A DNA stretch of 64,000 nt from an uncultured Desulfovibrio sp. (lineage in GTDB: Bacteria; Desulfobacterota; Desulfovibrionia; Desulfovibrionales; Desulfovibrionaceae): NCBI GenBank assembly GCA_910587035.1, contig CAJUMQ010000014.1:1-64000 (forward strand), given 5' to 3'. The translations under genes were made by a program, and so were the position numbers. This document shows, one piece after another, positions 33,905 to 42,844 of the stretch. The notes below the pieces were generated by a model. The model ran no database searches and was not told the DNA's origin. It saw nothing but the letters and a program-made list of their open reading frames with translations. Position 1 is the first letter of the stretch. Every line of letters begins with the position of its first letter.

Positions 33905-35055
33905 GCAGAACCCTTGCGGATACAGGCGCGGACTGGCGCGAAGAGGATTGCCCGGAAACAGGCAGCTACGGACATTTTGACTGGCTGCTTTTTGTGGCCA
34001 TGCTCGCCATTCTCATATTTGGCCTGGTGATGGTGCTCTCGGCCAGCGGCATTGTGGCCGAGCAGACAAATGGCGACAAGTACCATTTTTTCAAAAGGCA
34101 GATCTTTTACGCGGCCATTGGCGGCATAGCCATGTGGGGCGCAGCCCTGATGCCGCGCAAATGGATTTATAAAATTCATTATCCGGCCCTGTTTTTCGCG
34201 CTTCTGCTGCTTCTGGCCACATTATCGCCCCTTGCGCCAACGATTAATGGCGCCCGGCGCTGGATCAGGCTTGGTCCGGTTTCCATACAGCCCATGGAAT
34301 TTGTTAAAATCGCCCTGGCTCTCTATCTGGCCTACTTCATGAGCTCCAAGCGCGACCTTGTGAAAACTTTCAGCAAGGGCGTCATTCCGCCTTTTGCGGT
34401 CACCGGCCTGTTCTGTTTTCTCCTGCTTTTGCAGCCGGATTTTGGCAGCGCAGTGGTTATTGCCGGTATCCTGTTTTTCATGTGCGTGGCAGGCGGCACA
34501 AGGTTGATCTACATCCTTCTTTCCCTGGCTCTGGCCTGCGCCGGCGCCATGGCCCTGGCCATTGCCGAACCCTACAGATTGCGCCGGCTTCTGGCATTTA
34601 TCGATCCTTTTGAGGATGCCCACAATACGGGCTATCAGCTGGTGCAGTCCCTGCTGGCCATCGGTTCTGGCAGCTTTCTTGGAGTCGGCATTGGCGCCAG
34701 CAGGCAGAAAATGTTTTATCTGCCAGAAGCGCATAACGATTTTATTGTGGCTGTATTGGCAGAGGAGACAGGTTTTCTTGGCATCAGCCTGATTATGGGG
34801 CTTTTTGCGCTGCTTTTCTGGCGCTGTTGCAAGATTGTGCTGGGACAGTCCAATCTGCGCGACCGTTTCATATCCTTTGGCCTGACAATAATCCTGCTCA
34901 TGGGCGCGGCCCTGAATCTCGCTGTGGTCATGGGTATGGCCCCCCCAAAAGGAGTGCCCATGCCGCTCATGAGCTACGGGGGCAGCAATCTTGTCGCCAC
35001 AATGATCTGCATTGGCCTTTTGCTGAATTTTTCAAGGACTGCCAGAAATGAATAA
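33901..35055 (+). CDS. ftsW: SEDS-family peptidoglycan glycosyltransferase FtsW
   Basis: Polymerises lipid II at the septum together with the PBP encoded upstream. The 384-residue protein has about ten transmembrane helices, with SEDS motifs NGARRWIRLG, QPMEFVKIALALYLA, LLQPDFGSA, the extracellular EAHNDFIVAVLAEE and a final MPLMSYGGSNL. The Asp in EAHNDF-type loop regions is the conserved catalytic candidate in the family. The start overlaps murD (ATGA) and the end overlaps murG by 8 bp. Confidence 0.97.
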   Translation: MSRTLADTGADWREEDCPETGSYGHFDWLLFVAMLAILIFGLVMVLSASGIVAEQTNGDKYHFFKRQIFYAAIGGIAMWGAALMPRKWIYKIHYPALFFALLLLLATLSPLAPTINGARRWIRLGPVSIQPMEFVKIALALYLAYFMSSKRDLVKTFSKGVIPPFAVTGLFCFLLLLQPDFGSAVVIAGILFFMCVAGGTRLIYILLSLALACAGAMALAIAEPYRLRRLLAFIDPFEDAHNTGYQLVQSLLAIGSGSFLGVGIGASRQKMFYLPEAHNDFIVAVLAEETGFLGISLIMGLFALLFWRCCKIVLGQSNLRDRFISFGLTIILLMGAALNLAVVMGMAPPKGVPMPLMSYGGSNLVATMICIGLLLNFSRTARNE

Positions 35056-36115
35056 ATATATTCTCACAACTGGCGGCACAGGAGGCCATATATTCCCCGC
35101 CCTGGCTGTGGCCGAGGAACTGAGACGGCGGGATCCGGATGCGCAGCTGCTCTTTATAGGCTCAAGATATGGGCCGGAGGCGCGTTTTGCCGCCAGGGCA
35201 GGTCTGGATTTTCGGGGCCTGCCTGTGCGCGGCTTCCTGGGTCGGGGCCTTAACGCTCTGCCGGCTGCCGCACGCCTTTTCGCTGGCTTTGCCATGGCAA
35301 TGTGGCTTGTGCGGCAGTTTAAACCCGATGCCATTGCCGGTTTCGGCGGTTATGCCTCTTTTGCGCCTGTGCTGGCAGCCCATTTTTTGAGAGTGCCCAT
35401 ACTGCTGCATGAGCAAAATGCCATTGCTGGAGCCAGCAACCGCTTTCTGGCGCATTATGCAAAAAAAATCTGCGTATCCATGCCGGATACTGGCGGTCTG
35501 GCCAATGGCATTTTTACAGGCAATCCGGTGCGGCGTGATATTTGCGCCGCTGCTGGCGCAAAAAAGCATGGCGGCAATCTGCTTGTTCTGGGCGGGTCCC
35601 AGGGAGCCCATGCCCTTAACATGTTTATGTCGCGCATTTTACCGCAGCTGAAAAGCGCTGGCATCGCAATCAGGCACCAGTGCGGCGAAAGGGATCTTGC
35701 CACCCTGAAGGAGGCTTATGCAAAGGCCGGTTATGCCCCGGATTGTGTCATGGCCTTTATGGATGACATGCCCGCTGAGTATGCCTGGGCTGATCTGGCT
35801 TTTTGCCGGGCCGGCGCAAGCACTGTGGCCGAGTTGTGCGTGTGCGGGGTGCCGGCTGTGTTCACGCCCTTTCCTGCGGCTATTCACGATCACCAGACAC
35901 TGAATGCCAGGGCTCTGGCAGCGGCTGGTGCAGCTGTGATTGTGCCTGAAGGCGAGCTTGATGAAAACCGCATGGCCAATCTCATCCAGGAGCTGCTTGG
36001 GGATGCAGCCTTGCTTGGGCGCATGTCAAAGGCTGCCCTGTCCCTTGGGAGACCGGATGCCGCCAGCAGGCTTGCAGATGAAATTGAGGACATGAAAAAG
36101 AACAGACAGAGATGA
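35048..36115 (+). CDS. murG: UDP-GlcNAc : lipid I N-acetylglucosaminyltransferase
   Basis: Peripheral inner-membrane GT28 enzyme that converts lipid I to lipid II. The 355-residue protein starts with TTGGTGGHIFPALAVAEEL, has IAGFGGYASFAPVLAA, LLHEQNAIAGASNRFLA, LVLGGSQGAHALN and the sugar-nucleotide-binding CRAGASTVAELCVCGVPAVFTPFP. It overlaps both ftsW and murC, so it is tightly coupled. Confidence 0.97.
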   Translation: MNKYILTTGGTGGHIFPALAVAEELRRRDPDAQLLFIGSRYGPEARFAARAGLDFRGLPVRGFLGRGLNALPAAARLFAGFAMAMWLVRQFKPDAIAGFGGYASFAPVLAAHFLRVPILLHEQNAIAGASNRFLAHYAKKICVSMPDTGGLANGIFTGNPVRRDICAAAGAKKHGGNLLVLGGSQGAHALNMFMSRILPQLKSAGIAIRHQCGERDLATLKEAYAKAGYAPDCVMAFMDDMPAEYAWADLAFCRAGASTVAELCVCGVPAVFTPFPAAIHDHQTLNARALAAAGAAVIVPEGELDENRMANLIQELLGDAALLGRMSKAALSLGRPDAASRLADEIEDMKKNRQR

Positions 36116-37485
36116 AGAACAGAATTCGCAATATACACATGATTGGCATTGGCGGCGCCGGCATGAACGGCATAGCGGAGATACTGCTCAGGCAGGGATA
36201 TGCCATCACCGGTTCAGACATGGCCGATTCCACTGCGGTGCGCCATCTGAAGGATCTGGGCGCGCAAATTCACCTGGGCCACAGGGCGGAGAACCTTGGC
36301 GATGTGCAGGTTGTGGTGCGTTCCACTGCCATAGGCGATGACAATCCCGAGCTTATGGAGGCCAGGAGACGCAATATTGCCATCATTCCCAGGGCTGAAA
36401 TGCTGGCAGAGCTCATGCGTCTGAAGCAGGGCATAGCCATAGCCGGCACCCATGGCAAAACCACCACAACATCCCTGACTGCCGCCATATTCGATTCCGC
36501 CGGTCTTGATCCCACGGTGATCATTGGCGGCAAGCTTAATGTCTATGGCGCAAACGCGCACATGGGCAATGGCGAGTATCTTGTGGCGGAGGCCGATGAA
36601 TCAGACGGCTCCTTTCTCTGTCTTTTTCCCATTATCAATATTGTGACTAATATTGATGTGGACCACCTGGATTTTTATGGCAACCGCCAGGCCATAGATG
36701 CGGCATTTTTGCAGTTTATGAACAAGGTGCCATTTTATGGCGCAAATATTGTATGCGGCGATGACCAGGGGATTCGCGCTCTGCTGCCCAAGGTCAAGAG
36801 GCCTGTGACAACTTATGGCCTGGGCGTGGACAATGACCTGTGTGGCGTGATTCTGGAGCTGGGCCGATTCAGCCGTTTTGAGGTGTGGCTGCATGGCGAC
36901 CGTCTTGGCGAGATTGAACTGCCACAGCCAGGCAGGCATAATGTACTCAATGCCCTGGCTGCCATTGGCGCCTCAATGACTGCGGAAATTCCCTTTGAGG
37001 CCTGCGCGGCAGGACTTAAAAATTTCAGGGGCGTCGGACGCCGTTTTGAACTTAAGGGAGAGAAGAATGGCATCACAGTCATTGATGACTATGGCCATCA
37101 TCCTGCAGAAATAGCCTCCACCCTCCGCACCGCAAGGGATGTTTTTCCCGGCCGCAGACTGGTGGCGGCCTTTCAGCCCCATCGTTTCACCCGCACCCAG
37201 GCTCTGTTTTGCGAGTTCTGCAAGATTTTTGACATGGTGGATGTGCTGCTTTTGACAGAGATATATGCAGCCTCCGAAAAACCCATCCCGGGAATTTCCG
37301 GCCTGAGTCTGGCCCAGGGGATTCGCCAGGTATGCTCAACGCCTGTGCATTTTTATCAGACCTTGCCGGAGATGGCCGGCAATCTCGACGATATCCTCCG
37401 GCCCGGCGATGTGCTCCTGACCCTTGGGGCAGGCTCCATTACAAGAATAGGGCCGGCATGGCTCGAGGGGGAGGCCTGTGCGTGA
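36112..37485 (+). CDS. murC: UDP-MurNAc : L-alanine ligase
   Basis: First Mur ligase, adding L-Ala to UDP-MurNAc. The 457-residue protein has HMIGIGGAGMNGIAEIL, the P-loop GTHGKTTTTSL, VAEADESDGSF, TNIDVDHLDFYG and DDYGHHPAEI, all characteristic of MurC. The ATGA overlap with murG and an 8-bp overlap with murB show coupling. Confidence 0.97.
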   Translation: MKNRIRNIHMIGIGGAGMNGIAEILLRQGYAITGSDMADSTAVRHLKDLGAQIHLGHRAENLGDVQVVVRSTAIGDDNPELMEARRRNIAIIPRAEMLAELMRLKQGIAIAGTHGKTTTTSLTAAIFDSAGLDPTVIIGGKLNVYGANAHMGNGEYLVAEADESDGSFLCLFPIINIVTNIDVDHLDFYGNRQAIDAAFLQFMNKVPFYGANIVCGDDQGIRALLPKVKRPVTTYGLGVDNDLCGVILELGRFSRFEVWLHGDRLGEIELPQPGRHNVLNALAAIGASMTAEIPFEACAAGLKNFRGVGRRFELKGEKNGITVIDDYGHHPAEIASTLRTARDVFPGRRLVAAFQPHRFTRTQALFCEFCKIFDMVDVLLLTEIYAASEKPIPGISGLSLAQGIRQVCSTPVHFYQTLPEMAGNLDDILRPGDVLLTLGAGSITRIGPAWLEGEACA

Positions 37486-38365
37486 GATTCGCCAGCCTGC
37501 ATTGAGCAGCCTGACAACATTGCGTCTTGGCGGCAGGGCCATGCGCGGACTCGTTCTTGAAAGCGAGGCTGATTTTGAACTTTTGTCAGAGCAGCTGGCT
37601 GCGGACGGCGGCCAAGCTTTGTATCTTGGCCACGGCAGCAATATACTGGCGGCTGATGGCGATTTGCCCCTGACAGTGGTGCGCCTGTCCCTGGGCAGAA
37701 GGATAGGGTTTAGGGAACAGCCGGATGGCACGGTGCTGGTTGACGCCAGCGCGGATGTGCCCATGCCCGCTCTTTTGGGCGCCTGTCTTAAAAATGGCCT
37801 TTCCGGCCTGGAGGGTCTGGTTGGCATCCCCGGTTGCGTAGGCGGCGCGGTGGCCATGAATGCCGGTTCCTTTGGCGTCGAAACAGGGCGCCTGCTGCAT
37901 CATGTGCGCATATATGCCAATGGGCGCTGGGCAACTGTTAACCATGCGGATTTAAAAATAAAATACCGTTCCATGGAATTTGGCGAGGGCAATGGTGAAG
38001 TAATCGTTACAAACGCCACTTTTACCTTGACCAAGGCACCAAAGAATGTCATTTTTACCCGTATGCGTCATAACTTTTGTGAAAAAAAATCTAGACAACC
38101 TTTAGAAAGCTGGAGCGCAGGCTGCGCCTTCAAAAACCCCCCGCAAATGGCGGCCGGCAGACTGCTGGAGCAGGCCGGGTTTCGTGGCAAAAGGCAGGGC
38201 GGTGTGGCTTTTTCGCAAAAACATGCCAATTTTTTGATTAATGAAGGCAATGGCAGCGCAAGCGCGGCCCTGGATTTGCTCAAAGCCGCGCGGGATGCAG
38301 TATTCAGAGACTTTGGCATCAAACTTGAAACAGAGGTCAGGATTGTTCCGTGGCCTTTGTCCTGA
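37478..38365 (+). CDS. murB: UDP-N-acetylenolpyruvoylglucosamine reductase
   Basis: FAD-dependent reduction giving UDP-MurNAc. The 295-residue protein matches the short (type II) form: NTLRLGG-like LTTLRLGGRA, the FAD-binding LGHGSNIL, GIPGCVGGAVAMNAGSFG and KYRSMEF, and a C-terminal GCAFKNPP then HANFLINEGNGSA. The start is GTG inside the end of murC. It overlaps ftsQ by 16 bp. MurA is not in the window. Confidence 0.96.
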   Translation: MREIRQPALSSLTTLRLGGRAMRGLVLESEADFELLSEQLAADGGQALYLGHGSNILAADGDLPLTVVRLSLGRRIGFREQPDGTVLVDASADVPMPALLGACLKNGLSGLEGLVGIPGCVGGAVAMNAGSFGVETGRLLHHVRIYANGRWATVNHADLKIKYRSMEFGEGNGEVIVTNATFTLTKAPKNVIFTRMRHNFCEKKSRQPLESWSAGCAFKNPPQMAAGRLLEQAGFRGKRQGGVAFSQKHANFLINEGNGSASAALDLLKAARDAVFRDFGIKLETEVRIVPWPLS

Positions 38366-39243
38366 AGAAAAACAGCGGCCGGATTCGTAACACTTCCTAC
38401 AGAATTGCTGACAGATCCGGTTTTTCAGCCAGACGCTCTTCCATGCTGGGCAGGATGCCCGGAGCCCTGATGCGCAAGGCGGGCAGACTGGGCAGATCTA
38501 GCGGCCTTAGAAGCATACTCGCCATTTTGCTGGCTCTTTTAGCCACGGCCCTGATGTTCGCATGTATTGGCGCCATCTCACTCTGGTTATACAGCAAGGC
38601 GGTGACAAGCGATTTTTTCACCACACGGCACATTGACATCGCCGGTAACACGCGGCTCTCGCGCGAGATGGTGCTCCAGTATGGGGGCATAAGCGAGGGC
38701 GACAACAGTCTGGCCGTCAGCATAGCCGATGTGGAGCGCAATCTGCGGGATACTCCGTGGGTGGAGGAGGTCACTGTAAAAAGGCTTCTCCCGGACAGGT
38801 TTGTGATAAAATTGAAGGAGAGAATGCCATCCTTCTGGGTGCGCAAGGACGGGGCGCTGTATTACGCCAATGAAAAGGGGCAGATTATAGCGCCGGTTGA
38901 AAGCAAAAATTTTCTTTCGCTGCCAACCTTGACCATCATGCCAGGCGCGGCGGACTCCGCCCCATATCTGGAAAAATTTTTGAAAGATGTGAACAATGGC
39001 CTGCTGCCTGTGGAAGCTGGCGATATCGCATCAGTAACATTGAGCCCTTCCAATGGCGTGGAAGTATATCTTGAGGACAGGGAACTGCGTCTCTCCATAG
39101 CCACGGATGACTGGGAAGGCAACCTTGGCCGCCTGGGTGTGGCCCTGGGAGATCTTGCCAGGAGAAGGGAACTGGGATTTGTGCGGGAAGCCCGGGCCGT
39201 GGACGGCAATGTCTGGATTATCCGCAACAGGGCATCCCAATGA
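38350..39243 (+). CDS. ftsQ: Cell division protein FtsQ
   Basis: Bitopic divisome scaffold that recruits FtsB/FtsL. The 297-residue protein has a long basic cytoplasmic tail (about 1-55, rich in Arg), a transmembrane helix (about 57-80), a POTRA domain (RHIDIAGNTRLS through KERMPSFW) and a beta domain. The GTG start overlaps murB by 16 bp. The family is weakly conserved, but topology, POTRA motif and position agree. Confidence 0.93.
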   Translation: MAFVLKKNSGRIRNTSYRIADRSGFSARRSSMLGRMPGALMRKAGRLGRSSGLRSILAILLALLATALMFACIGAISLWLYSKAVTSDFFTTRHIDIAGNTRLSREMVLQYGGISEGDNSLAVSIADVERNLRDTPWVEEVTVKRLLPDRFVIKLKERMPSFWVRKDGALYYANEKGQIIAPVESKNFLSLPTLTIMPGAADSAPYLEKFLKDVNNGLLPVEAGDIASVTLSPSNGVEVYLEDRELRLSIATDDWEGNLGRLGVALGDLARRRELGFVREARAVDGNVWIIRNRASQ

Positions 39244-39267
39244 ATAATATATGCGCTGGAGTTGTTA

Positions 39268-40506
39268 ATGGCTAAATCCGGACTGATAGTTGGCCTGGAC
39301 ATTGGCACAACAAAAATCTGCTCAGTGGTGGGCGATGTCAACGAAGCCGGCCAGGTTGAGGTGGTTGGCATTGGCACCAGCAAGTCCACCGGCATGCGCA
39401 AGGGTGTTGTCGTCAATATCGAGCAGACAGTACAGTCCATCCGCCAGGCGGTGGAGGATGCCGAACTGATGGCGGGGAGGCAGATCAACGCGGTTTATGC
39501 CGGTATAGCCGGTAGCCATATCACCAGCACCAACAGCCCTGGCCTTGTGGCCATAAAAGGCGGCATTGTAACCCAGCGCGATGTGGAGCGAGTGATAGAC
39601 GCGGCCCGTGTGCTGGCAATGATTCCCGCTGATTGCGAGCTTATCCATATTCTGCCCCAGGAGTTCATTGTTGATAAGCAGCGGGGCATTATAGATCCGG
39701 TGGGCATGGCCGGCATAAGCTTGCAGGTTAATGTGCATGTGGTTTTTGGTTCCGTATCTTCAGCGCAAAATATTGTGCGCTCCTGTCACAGGAGCCAGCT
39801 TGAGGTGGCGGATCTTGCGCTGGAGTCCCTGGCATCGGCCAAGGCGGTGCTCAAGCAGGAAGAGAGGGAAATAGGAGTTGCCCTCGTGGATCTTGGCGGT
39901 GGCACAACGGACATAGCTATTTTTGCCAATGACGCCATAAAGCATACAGGGGTTTTGCCGCTTGGCGGCCAGAACATTTCCAATGATATCGCCTTTGGCC
40001 TGCGCACACCCCTGGCTGCCGCGGAGAAAATCAAGACCAGATATGGCTGCGCTCTGGCCGATCTGGCTGACAACAATGAGCTTATTGAAGTGCCCAGTGT
40101 TGGTGGTCGCGAGCCAAGAAGGGTGCCGCGACGCGTTCTGGCGGATATTTGCGAGCCGCGCATGGCTGAGATTTTAACCCTTGTGGATCAAATAATCGAA
40201 AGATCCGGCTACAAGGAGAAACTGGGTGCGGGCATTGTGCTTACAGGTGGCGCCGCCCTGCTTGAGGGCTGTGAGGAGCTTGCCGACCAGATTTTTGGCC
40301 TGCCCACCAGAATTGGCTATCCACTTGATGTGGGTGGCATCAGGGATGTTGTCAACAGCCCCAAATATTCCACTGCGGTTGGCCTTTTGCGCTATGGGGC
40401 CGAAATGGAAAAAATGGGCCAGAAGAAATTTAATACCAGTAATGAAACCGGCATCTTTGAGGGCATTCTTGCGAGAATGAAAAGGTGGTTCAAGGAAATT
40501 TCCTGA
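39268..40506 (+). CDS. ftsA: Cell division protein FtsA
   Basis: Actin-like ATPase that tethers FtsZ to the membrane. The 412-residue protein has the phosphate-1 motif VGLDIGTTKICSVVGD, the SHS2/1C domain, phosphate-2 LVDLGGGTTDIAIF, and adenosine motif GIVLTGGAALLEG. A C-terminal amphipathic helix (ARMKRWFKEI) ends the protein, as needed for membrane targeting. GGAG sits 6 nt before the ATG at 39268; an in-frame TTG at 39262 is less likely. Confidence 0.97.
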   Translation: MAKSGLIVGLDIGTTKICSVVGDVNEAGQVEVVGIGTSKSTGMRKGVVVNIEQTVQSIRQAVEDAELMAGRQINAVYAGIAGSHITSTNSPGLVAIKGGIVTQRDVERVIDAARVLAMIPADCELIHILPQEFIVDKQRGIIDPVGMAGISLQVNVHVVFGSVSSAQNIVRSCHRSQLEVADLALESLASAKAVLKQEEREIGVALVDLGGGTTDIAIFANDAIKHTGVLPLGGQNISNDIAFGLRTPLAAAEKIKTRYGCALADLADNNELIEVPSVGGREPRRVPRRVLADICEPRMAEILTLVDQIIERSGYKEKLGAGIVLTGGAALLEGCEELADQIFGLPTRIGYPLDVGGIRDVVNSPKYSTAVGLLRYGAEMEKMGQKKFNTSNETGIFEGILARMKRWFKEIS

Positions 40507-40536
40507 ACCGGCCTGTGGATAACAGCGGAGAAGCTT

Positions 40537-41853
40537 ATGACAGAATCCATAATAAACGATATCGACACCACATTGACAGGCAATGCCACCATAAAGGTGG
40601 TCGGTGTGGGTGGAGCGGGAGGAAATGCCGTACAGGAGATGATAGACTCCGGTCTTGTTGGCGTGCAGTTCATCTGTGCCAATACTGATCTCCAGGCATT
40701 GAGCAAAAATGGGGCGCAGGTCAAAATTCAGCTTGGCGAAAAGCTGACACGTGGGCTTGGCGCAGGCGCCAATCCCAATGTGGGCCGTGAGGCAGCCACG
40801 GAAAGCATAAACGCCATACGCGACGCCATTGGTGAAAAGACGGACATGGTCTTTATTACAGCTGGCCTTGGTGGTGGCACCGGCACAGGCGCCGCGCCTG
40901 TCATTGCCCAGGCAGCCAAGGATCTCAATTGTCTGACTGTCGCGGTGGTCACCAAGCCTTTTTCCTTTGAAGGCATCAAAAGGCAGAAGATTGCCGAGGC
41001 CGGTCTTGAGGAGCTGCGTAAATATGTGGACAGCCTTATCATCATACCCAATGACAGGCTGATCAGCATAGCGCCCAAAAAGACGCCCATACCTGCCATG
41101 ATGCAGAAGGCCAACGAAGTTCTGCTCAATGGCGTGCGCGGCATCTCAGATGTCATCCGCGATGACGGCTACATCAATGTGGATTTTGCCGATGTGCGCA
41201 CCACCATGGCGGAAAGCGGCCTTGCCCTGATGGGCACGGGCATGGCATCCGGCGAAAACAGGGCCAGGGAGGCCGCCCAGCAGGCCATAAGCAGCCCATT
41301 GCTGGAGGATGTCTCTCTGGAGAGCGCCAAGGCAATTCTCTACAATATCACCGGCAACCATGACATCACCATGGAGGAGCTGACTGAAATTTCATACATG
41401 ATCAGCGAGGCCGTGGGCAATGATGCCAATATCCACATAATTTTTGGCGTGGTATTTGATGATGACATGGGCGACAATCTCCAGGTCACCATAATCGCCA
41501 CGGGCATCGAGCCATCCGCCCAGCTTGATGAGGAGCCGGACCGGACAAGCCAGGCAACCATAACCACCTTCAGGCAGCCCGGTTCCAGACAGGCTCTGGA
41601 TTCCCGCAGGCAGTTGCGGCCGCAGCCGCAGCCACAGGATGTGGATATGGCGCCGGAAGGTGTAATGCCACAGCCAGTCCAGGCCAGGCCGGCCTCCAGC
41701 CAGCCCTGGTATGATGAACGCATTCCACGCTCGCCCTATGTGCGCAAGCACGACCCCCGCGCCCAGCGCCGTCATAACCCTGGCCAGGACAGCCTGACCT
41801 ATGATGAGGATGATTACGAGATTCCCGCCTTTTTGAGAACACAGGCGGATTAG
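40537..41853 (+). CDS. ftsZ: Cell division protein FtsZ
   Basis: Tubulin-like GTPase forming the Z ring. The 438-residue protein has KVVGVGGAGGNAV, the tubulin signature GGGTGTGAAPVIA, and the T7-loop region NVDFADVRTTM. A variable Gln/Pro-rich linker (about 340-420) leads to the C-terminal conserved peptide DDYEIPAFLR that binds FtsA. GGAG lies 6 nt before the ATG. It is the last gene of the dcw cluster and is followed by a strong terminator. Confidence 0.99.
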   Translation: MTESIINDIDTTLTGNATIKVVGVGGAGGNAVQEMIDSGLVGVQFICANTDLQALSKNGAQVKIQLGEKLTRGLGAGANPNVGREAATESINAIRDAIGEKTDMVFITAGLGGGTGTGAAPVIAQAAKDLNCLTVAVVTKPFSFEGIKRQKIAEAGLEELRKYVDSLIIIPNDRLISIAPKKTPIPAMMQKANEVLLNGVRGISDVIRDDGYINVDFADVRTTMAESGLALMGTGMASGENRAREAAQQAISSPLLEDVSLESAKAILYNITGNHDITMEELTEISYMISEAVGNDANIHIIFGVVFDDDMGDNLQVTIIATGIEPSAQLDEEPDRTSQATITTFRQPGSRQALDSRRQLRPQPQPQDVDMAPEGVMPQPVQARPASSQPWYDERIPRSPYVRKHDPRAQRRHNPGQDSLTYDEDDYEIPAFLRTQAD

Positions 41854-41860
41854 GAATGGA

Positions 41861-41893
41861 GGCGCCGTGGCACTAGGCCGCGGCGCCATTTTT
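41861..41893 (+). terminator. Rho-independent terminator of the dcw cluster
   Basis: A 10-bp stem (GGCGCCGTGG 41861-41870, CCGCGGCGCC 41878-41887, one G-U pair) with a 7-nt loop is followed by ATTTTTAT. It starts 8 bp after the ftsZ stop codon. Confidence 0.85.
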
Positions 41894-41913
41894 ATTTGAG
41901 GAGGACGCAAGCC

Positions 41914-42117
41914 ATGGGCTACTTTGCGCCGCGCGATGCCGAAACCACCCTGCCATGCCCAACCTGCGGGCATAATCTGCATATCTGCCGCTCCTGCCAG
42001 GAAGTGCACATGAACTGCCCCACCTGTCATAAAAATTTGCCACTGGTGGACTATATAGGCAAAGCCGATGAGGCCATGGAAAAATTCCTGGAAAATGTCT
42101 ATTGCGACAGGATATAG
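41914..42117 (+). CDS. Small zinc-ribbon protein
   Basis: A 67-residue protein with three CxxC-type pairs: CPTCG, CRSCQ and CPTCH, with His residues between them, which suggests a double zinc ribbon or rubredoxin-like knuckles. No enzymatic motif is visible; the function is unknown. The ATG at 41914 is about 10 nt after GGAGG; an in-frame TTG at 41896 lies within the ribosome-binding site and is rejected. It follows the ftsZ terminator, so it either has its own promoter or is expressed by read-through. Confidence 0.8.
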   Translation: MGYFAPRDAETTLPCPTCGHNLHICRSCQEVHMNCPTCHKNLPLVDYIGKADEAMEKFLENVYCDRI

Positions 42118-42209
42118 CTGGACATTGCTCCAGAGGTTCCCCAAGTTGCTGGATGCATTTCCTGTCGCATTCTCATAGCCTTTGATAAATACAGGCGTGT
42201 TTTGCGCCA

Positions 42210-42239
42210 CTGGCAATTTGTGGCTAAAAAAAATATAAT
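42210..42239 (+). promoter_or_regulatory. Candidate promoter of the carbamoyltransferase/glycan cluster
   Basis: CTGGCA (42210-42215), an 18-nt spacer and a perfect TATAAT (42234-42239), about 60 nt before the first gene. The -35 is only a moderate match. Confidence 0.5.
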
Positions 42240-42298
42240 CCGTTAGCGGCAGGGGATTCTCTCCGCGTCGTTGAATTTTAAACAAGAGAACTTCCGCG

Positions 42299-42670
42299 AT
42301 GAAAATAGGCAAAATTCAGGAGCGGGACGCCTGTCTGGCCCTGGTGTTCCTCATTTTGCTCATCTGGTTTTTCCAAAGACAGGAATGGATTGTCTATGCT
42401 GCCATGTCCGTTTTGCTGCTGGGCATGATCTGGCCTGGGGCCATGCGGCCCTTTGCCATTGCCTGGTTTGGCCTGGCGGCATTTCTTGGACGCTTCACAT
42501 CATCCATTTTGCTGACTGTGGTGTGGCTTTTGCTGGTGGTGCCTGTGGGATGCGCGCGCCGCATGTTTGGCCGGGACAGCATGGGTTTTAAAAAATGGCA
42601 TGGCAATGGCAGCACCTTTGTGGTTCGCGATCATGTCTATGGCCCTGAAGATCTGAAAAATCCCTATTAA
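42299..42670 (+). CDS. SxtJ-family small membrane protein
   Basis: A 123-residue protein with three to four hydrophobic helices (about 13-30, 33-50, 52-68, 72-90) and a polar C-terminus ending in WHGNGSTFVVRDHVYGPEDLKNPY-like acidic residues. The layout, and its place directly before a DUF5989 peptide and a carbamoyltransferase, match the SxtJ family, named for a gene of the saxitoxin cluster but found widely with carbamoyltransferases. Its role is unknown; it may hold the enzyme at the membrane. The Shine-Dalgarno sequence is weak (AGAGAA). Confidence 0.75.
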   Translation: MKIGKIQERDACLALVFLILLIWFFQRQEWIVYAAMSVLLLGMIWPGAMRPFAIAWFGLAAFLGRFTSSILLTVVWLLLVVPVGCARRMFGRDSMGFKKWHGNGSTFVVRDHVYGPEDLKNPY

Positions 42671-42687
42671 CTGCCGTAGGAGAGATT

Positions 42688-42837
42688 ATGAGTTTTGCCT
42701 CGGACCTTTGGGGTTTCATGAAAACCCGCAAAAAATTCTGGCTGCTCCCGCTTATCACCATTCTTGTGCTTCTGGGAGCGCTTGTCATTTTTGGCGGCGG
42801 CAGCGCCGTGGCCCCATTCATCTATACTCTTTTTTAG
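42688..42837 (+). CDS. DUF5989-family single-pass membrane peptide
   Basis: A 49-residue peptide: N-terminal SDLWGFMKTRKKFWLLP, one transmembrane helix (about 18-36) and the ending GGGSAVAPFIYTLF, the signature I recall for DUF5989 (SxtK-like) proteins. AGGAGA lies about 5 nt before the ATG. It is 17 bp after the SxtJ-like gene and 7 bp before the carbamoyltransferase, so the three form one transcriptional unit. Function unknown. Confidence 0.8.
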   Translation: MSFASDLWGFMKTRKKFWLLPLITILVLLGALVIFGGGSAVAPFIYTLF

Positions 42838-42844
42838 GCAGAGC

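Noticed and set aside
41392..42312. A 306-codon minus-strand frame across the ftsZ end and the zinc-ribbon gene
   Set aside because: It crosses a strong terminator and two supported plus-strand genes, with no motif of its own.
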